Source: GCA-002694895 sp964436345
GTDB lineage: Bacteria; Chloroflexota; Dehalococcoidia; Lucifugimonadales; GCA-002694895
Length of the DNA: 6,397 nucleotides
Reading direction: 5' to 3'
NCBI GenBank assembly: GCA_964436345.1
Contig: CAYTCC010000077.1
Span: 1 to 6,397, forward strand
The first letter of the stretch is position 1; every line of letters begins with the position of its first letter. Made by a program: the position numbers and the translations under genes. Shown piece by piece: positions 5,806 to 6,397 of this stretch. The notes beneath the pieces are model-generated. The model saw only the letters and a program-made list of their open reading frames with translations. It ran no database searches and had not been told where the DNA came from.

Positions 5806-6397
5806 TAGAATAATACCCAATTCCCTGTACCATGATGAGGGAAACCTCTTTTGTATTTATAGTAAATAATATCTTCATGAATATTTTTTGATTGTATTCC
5901 CCAAGTTTCATCTGTAGGAGTATTTGTACTTAATCCATTATCTTCTACAACAAACTGTATAGGAAGTTTGAAATTTTTAGAATATTTGTAAGCTTCATGG
6001 AAAATTCCCGTTTCATATGTCATGTCACCAATAAAACACCATACTTTGTTATTTTGCTTTTTTAATTTTATTGCTTGTGCAACTCCAATAGCTATTGGAA
6101 TAATACCCCCTACTATTGAAGATGAATAAAAATTAGGATTAGTAGAATTAATGCTCATACTTTTTCCCTCAACAATTTCATTAAATAAATAATTTTCATC
6201 TATTCCGTGTAGTAGTGCATGGTAGTGATTTCTCCAACTAGAAAAAACCCAGTCTTGCTTAGAAACATATTGAAAAATTGAAATTAATTCATTTTCATTA
6301 CCACTTGAAAGATGAACAGGTGCATTAATATCACCATTTTCATAAACTTTTTGTATTTTTTTTTTCAAATGTAATTAGATCTTCAGATGTTAAGCTA
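5805..6397 (-). CDS. E1-alpha-like ThDP enzyme subunit, 5'-partial and frame-broken at a poly-A tract
   Basis: Predicted ThDP-diphosphate-binding half of a 2-oxoacid-dehydrogenase-like E1. Counted from the TTG at 6368: APVHLSSGNE (16-25) replaces the usual H-x-x-x-GqE entry, SSWRNHYHALLHG (43-55) matches the yRxHg loop, and GGIIPIAIGVAQA (87-99) leads into the ThDP/Mg2+ motif, Gly114-Asp115...Asn144 (GDM to EDNG). The protein ends at PHHGTGNWVLF, far earlier than standard E1-alpha, but no further coding follows. The coding frame from the right edge (6396 inward, reading SLTSEDLITFEKK) runs straight into ten A's at 6365-6356. As written it shifts there and stops at TGA 6342-6340. With nine A's it continues as ...TFEKKIQKVYENG into the rest of the protein. 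The start codon is therefore probably outside the window, and the TTG at 6368 is an artefact of the break. The function call is secure; the intactness is not. Confidence 0.8.
6356..6365 (-). repeat. A10 homopolymer tract (frameshift site in E1-alpha-like gene)
   Basis: Ten consecutive A's on the coding strand (T's on plus) directly follow TTTG, about ten codons inside the visible gene. Upstream and downstream frames both encode protein-like sequence that joins smoothly if one A is removed. The tract could be a sequencing or assembly error, a phase-variable on/off switch, or a transcriptional-slippage site. The sequence alone does not decide among them. Confidence 0.85.

Noticed and set aside
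5818..5820. TTG start of the E1-beta-like gene, five codons upstream
   Set aside because: The ATG at 5805-5803 overlaps the preceding stop as TAATG, and the extra residues add nothing conserved.
6366..6368. TTG as the true start of the E1-alpha-like protein
   Set aside because: It sits on the poly-A tract with no ribosome site, while the other frame just upstream supplies a fitting N-terminus (TSEDLITFEKK). The break is better explained by the A10 tract.
5269..6397. Ordinary pyruvate/branched-chain dehydrogenase E1 genes
   Set aside because: Both subunits are far too short, the E1-beta C-terminal domain is missing, and the neighbours are sugar-nucleotide enzymes rather than E2/E3.
1..6397. 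tRNA, rRNA, CRISPR array, insertion sequence or riboswitch
   Set aside because: I saw no repeat-spacer pattern, transposase, terminal inverted repeats or conserved RNA motifs; nearly all of the window is coding.

Overview
This is an AT-rich window (roughly 30% G+C by eye, Lys/Asn/Ile-rich proteins, Arg mostly AGA, many ATA codons). It carries most of a nucleotide-sugar biosynthesis operon on the minus strand, and the tail of an unrelated-strand phosphatase gene at the left edge. Low G+C and the lack of clear Shine-Dalgarno sites do not identify the organism. A low-GC bacterium with an O-antigen or capsule locus, or a low-GC archaeon with a surface-glycan locus, would both fit.

In transcription order (right to left) the operon reads: an E1-alpha-like thiamine-diphosphate (ThDP) subunit, running off the right edge and broken by a 10-A tract (6397-5805); a short E1-beta-like subunit (5805-5269); a GDP-mannose 4,6-dehydratase-like SDR (5229-4249); a GHMP sugar kinase of the heptose-7-phosphate kinase type (4262-3282); a NUDIX hydrolase (3261-2752); an SDR epimerase/reductase (2755-1754); an RmlC-like cupin epimerase (1761-1231); and a second, paralogous SDR (1253 or 1262-288). 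Gaps are 39 bp or less, and five of the seven junctions overlap, so this is one transcription unit. A convergent plus-strand gene ends at 178 (HAD phosphatase C-terminus). The 109-bp stretch between the two stops holds several small inverted repeats and T-runs, and is probably the shared termination region.

Taken together, kinase + 4,6-dehydratase + RmlC-like epimerase + two SDR reductase/epimerases resembles the logic of GDP-6-deoxy-heptose pathways (sugar-7-phosphate kinase, GDP-sugar 4,6-dehydratase, C3/C5 epimerase, C4 reductase). The unusual element is the minimal ThDP enzyme. Its alpha and beta halves keep only the cofactor-binding cores, lack the E1-beta C-terminal domain, and have no E2/E3 partner here. 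My main hypothesis is that this enzyme transfers a two-carbon (acyl) unit to the carbonyl of an NDP-keto-sugar, giving a branched-chain deoxy sugar, as proposed for the E1-like pair of avilamycin eurekanate synthesis. Functions are inferred from motifs only; substrates are not proven.
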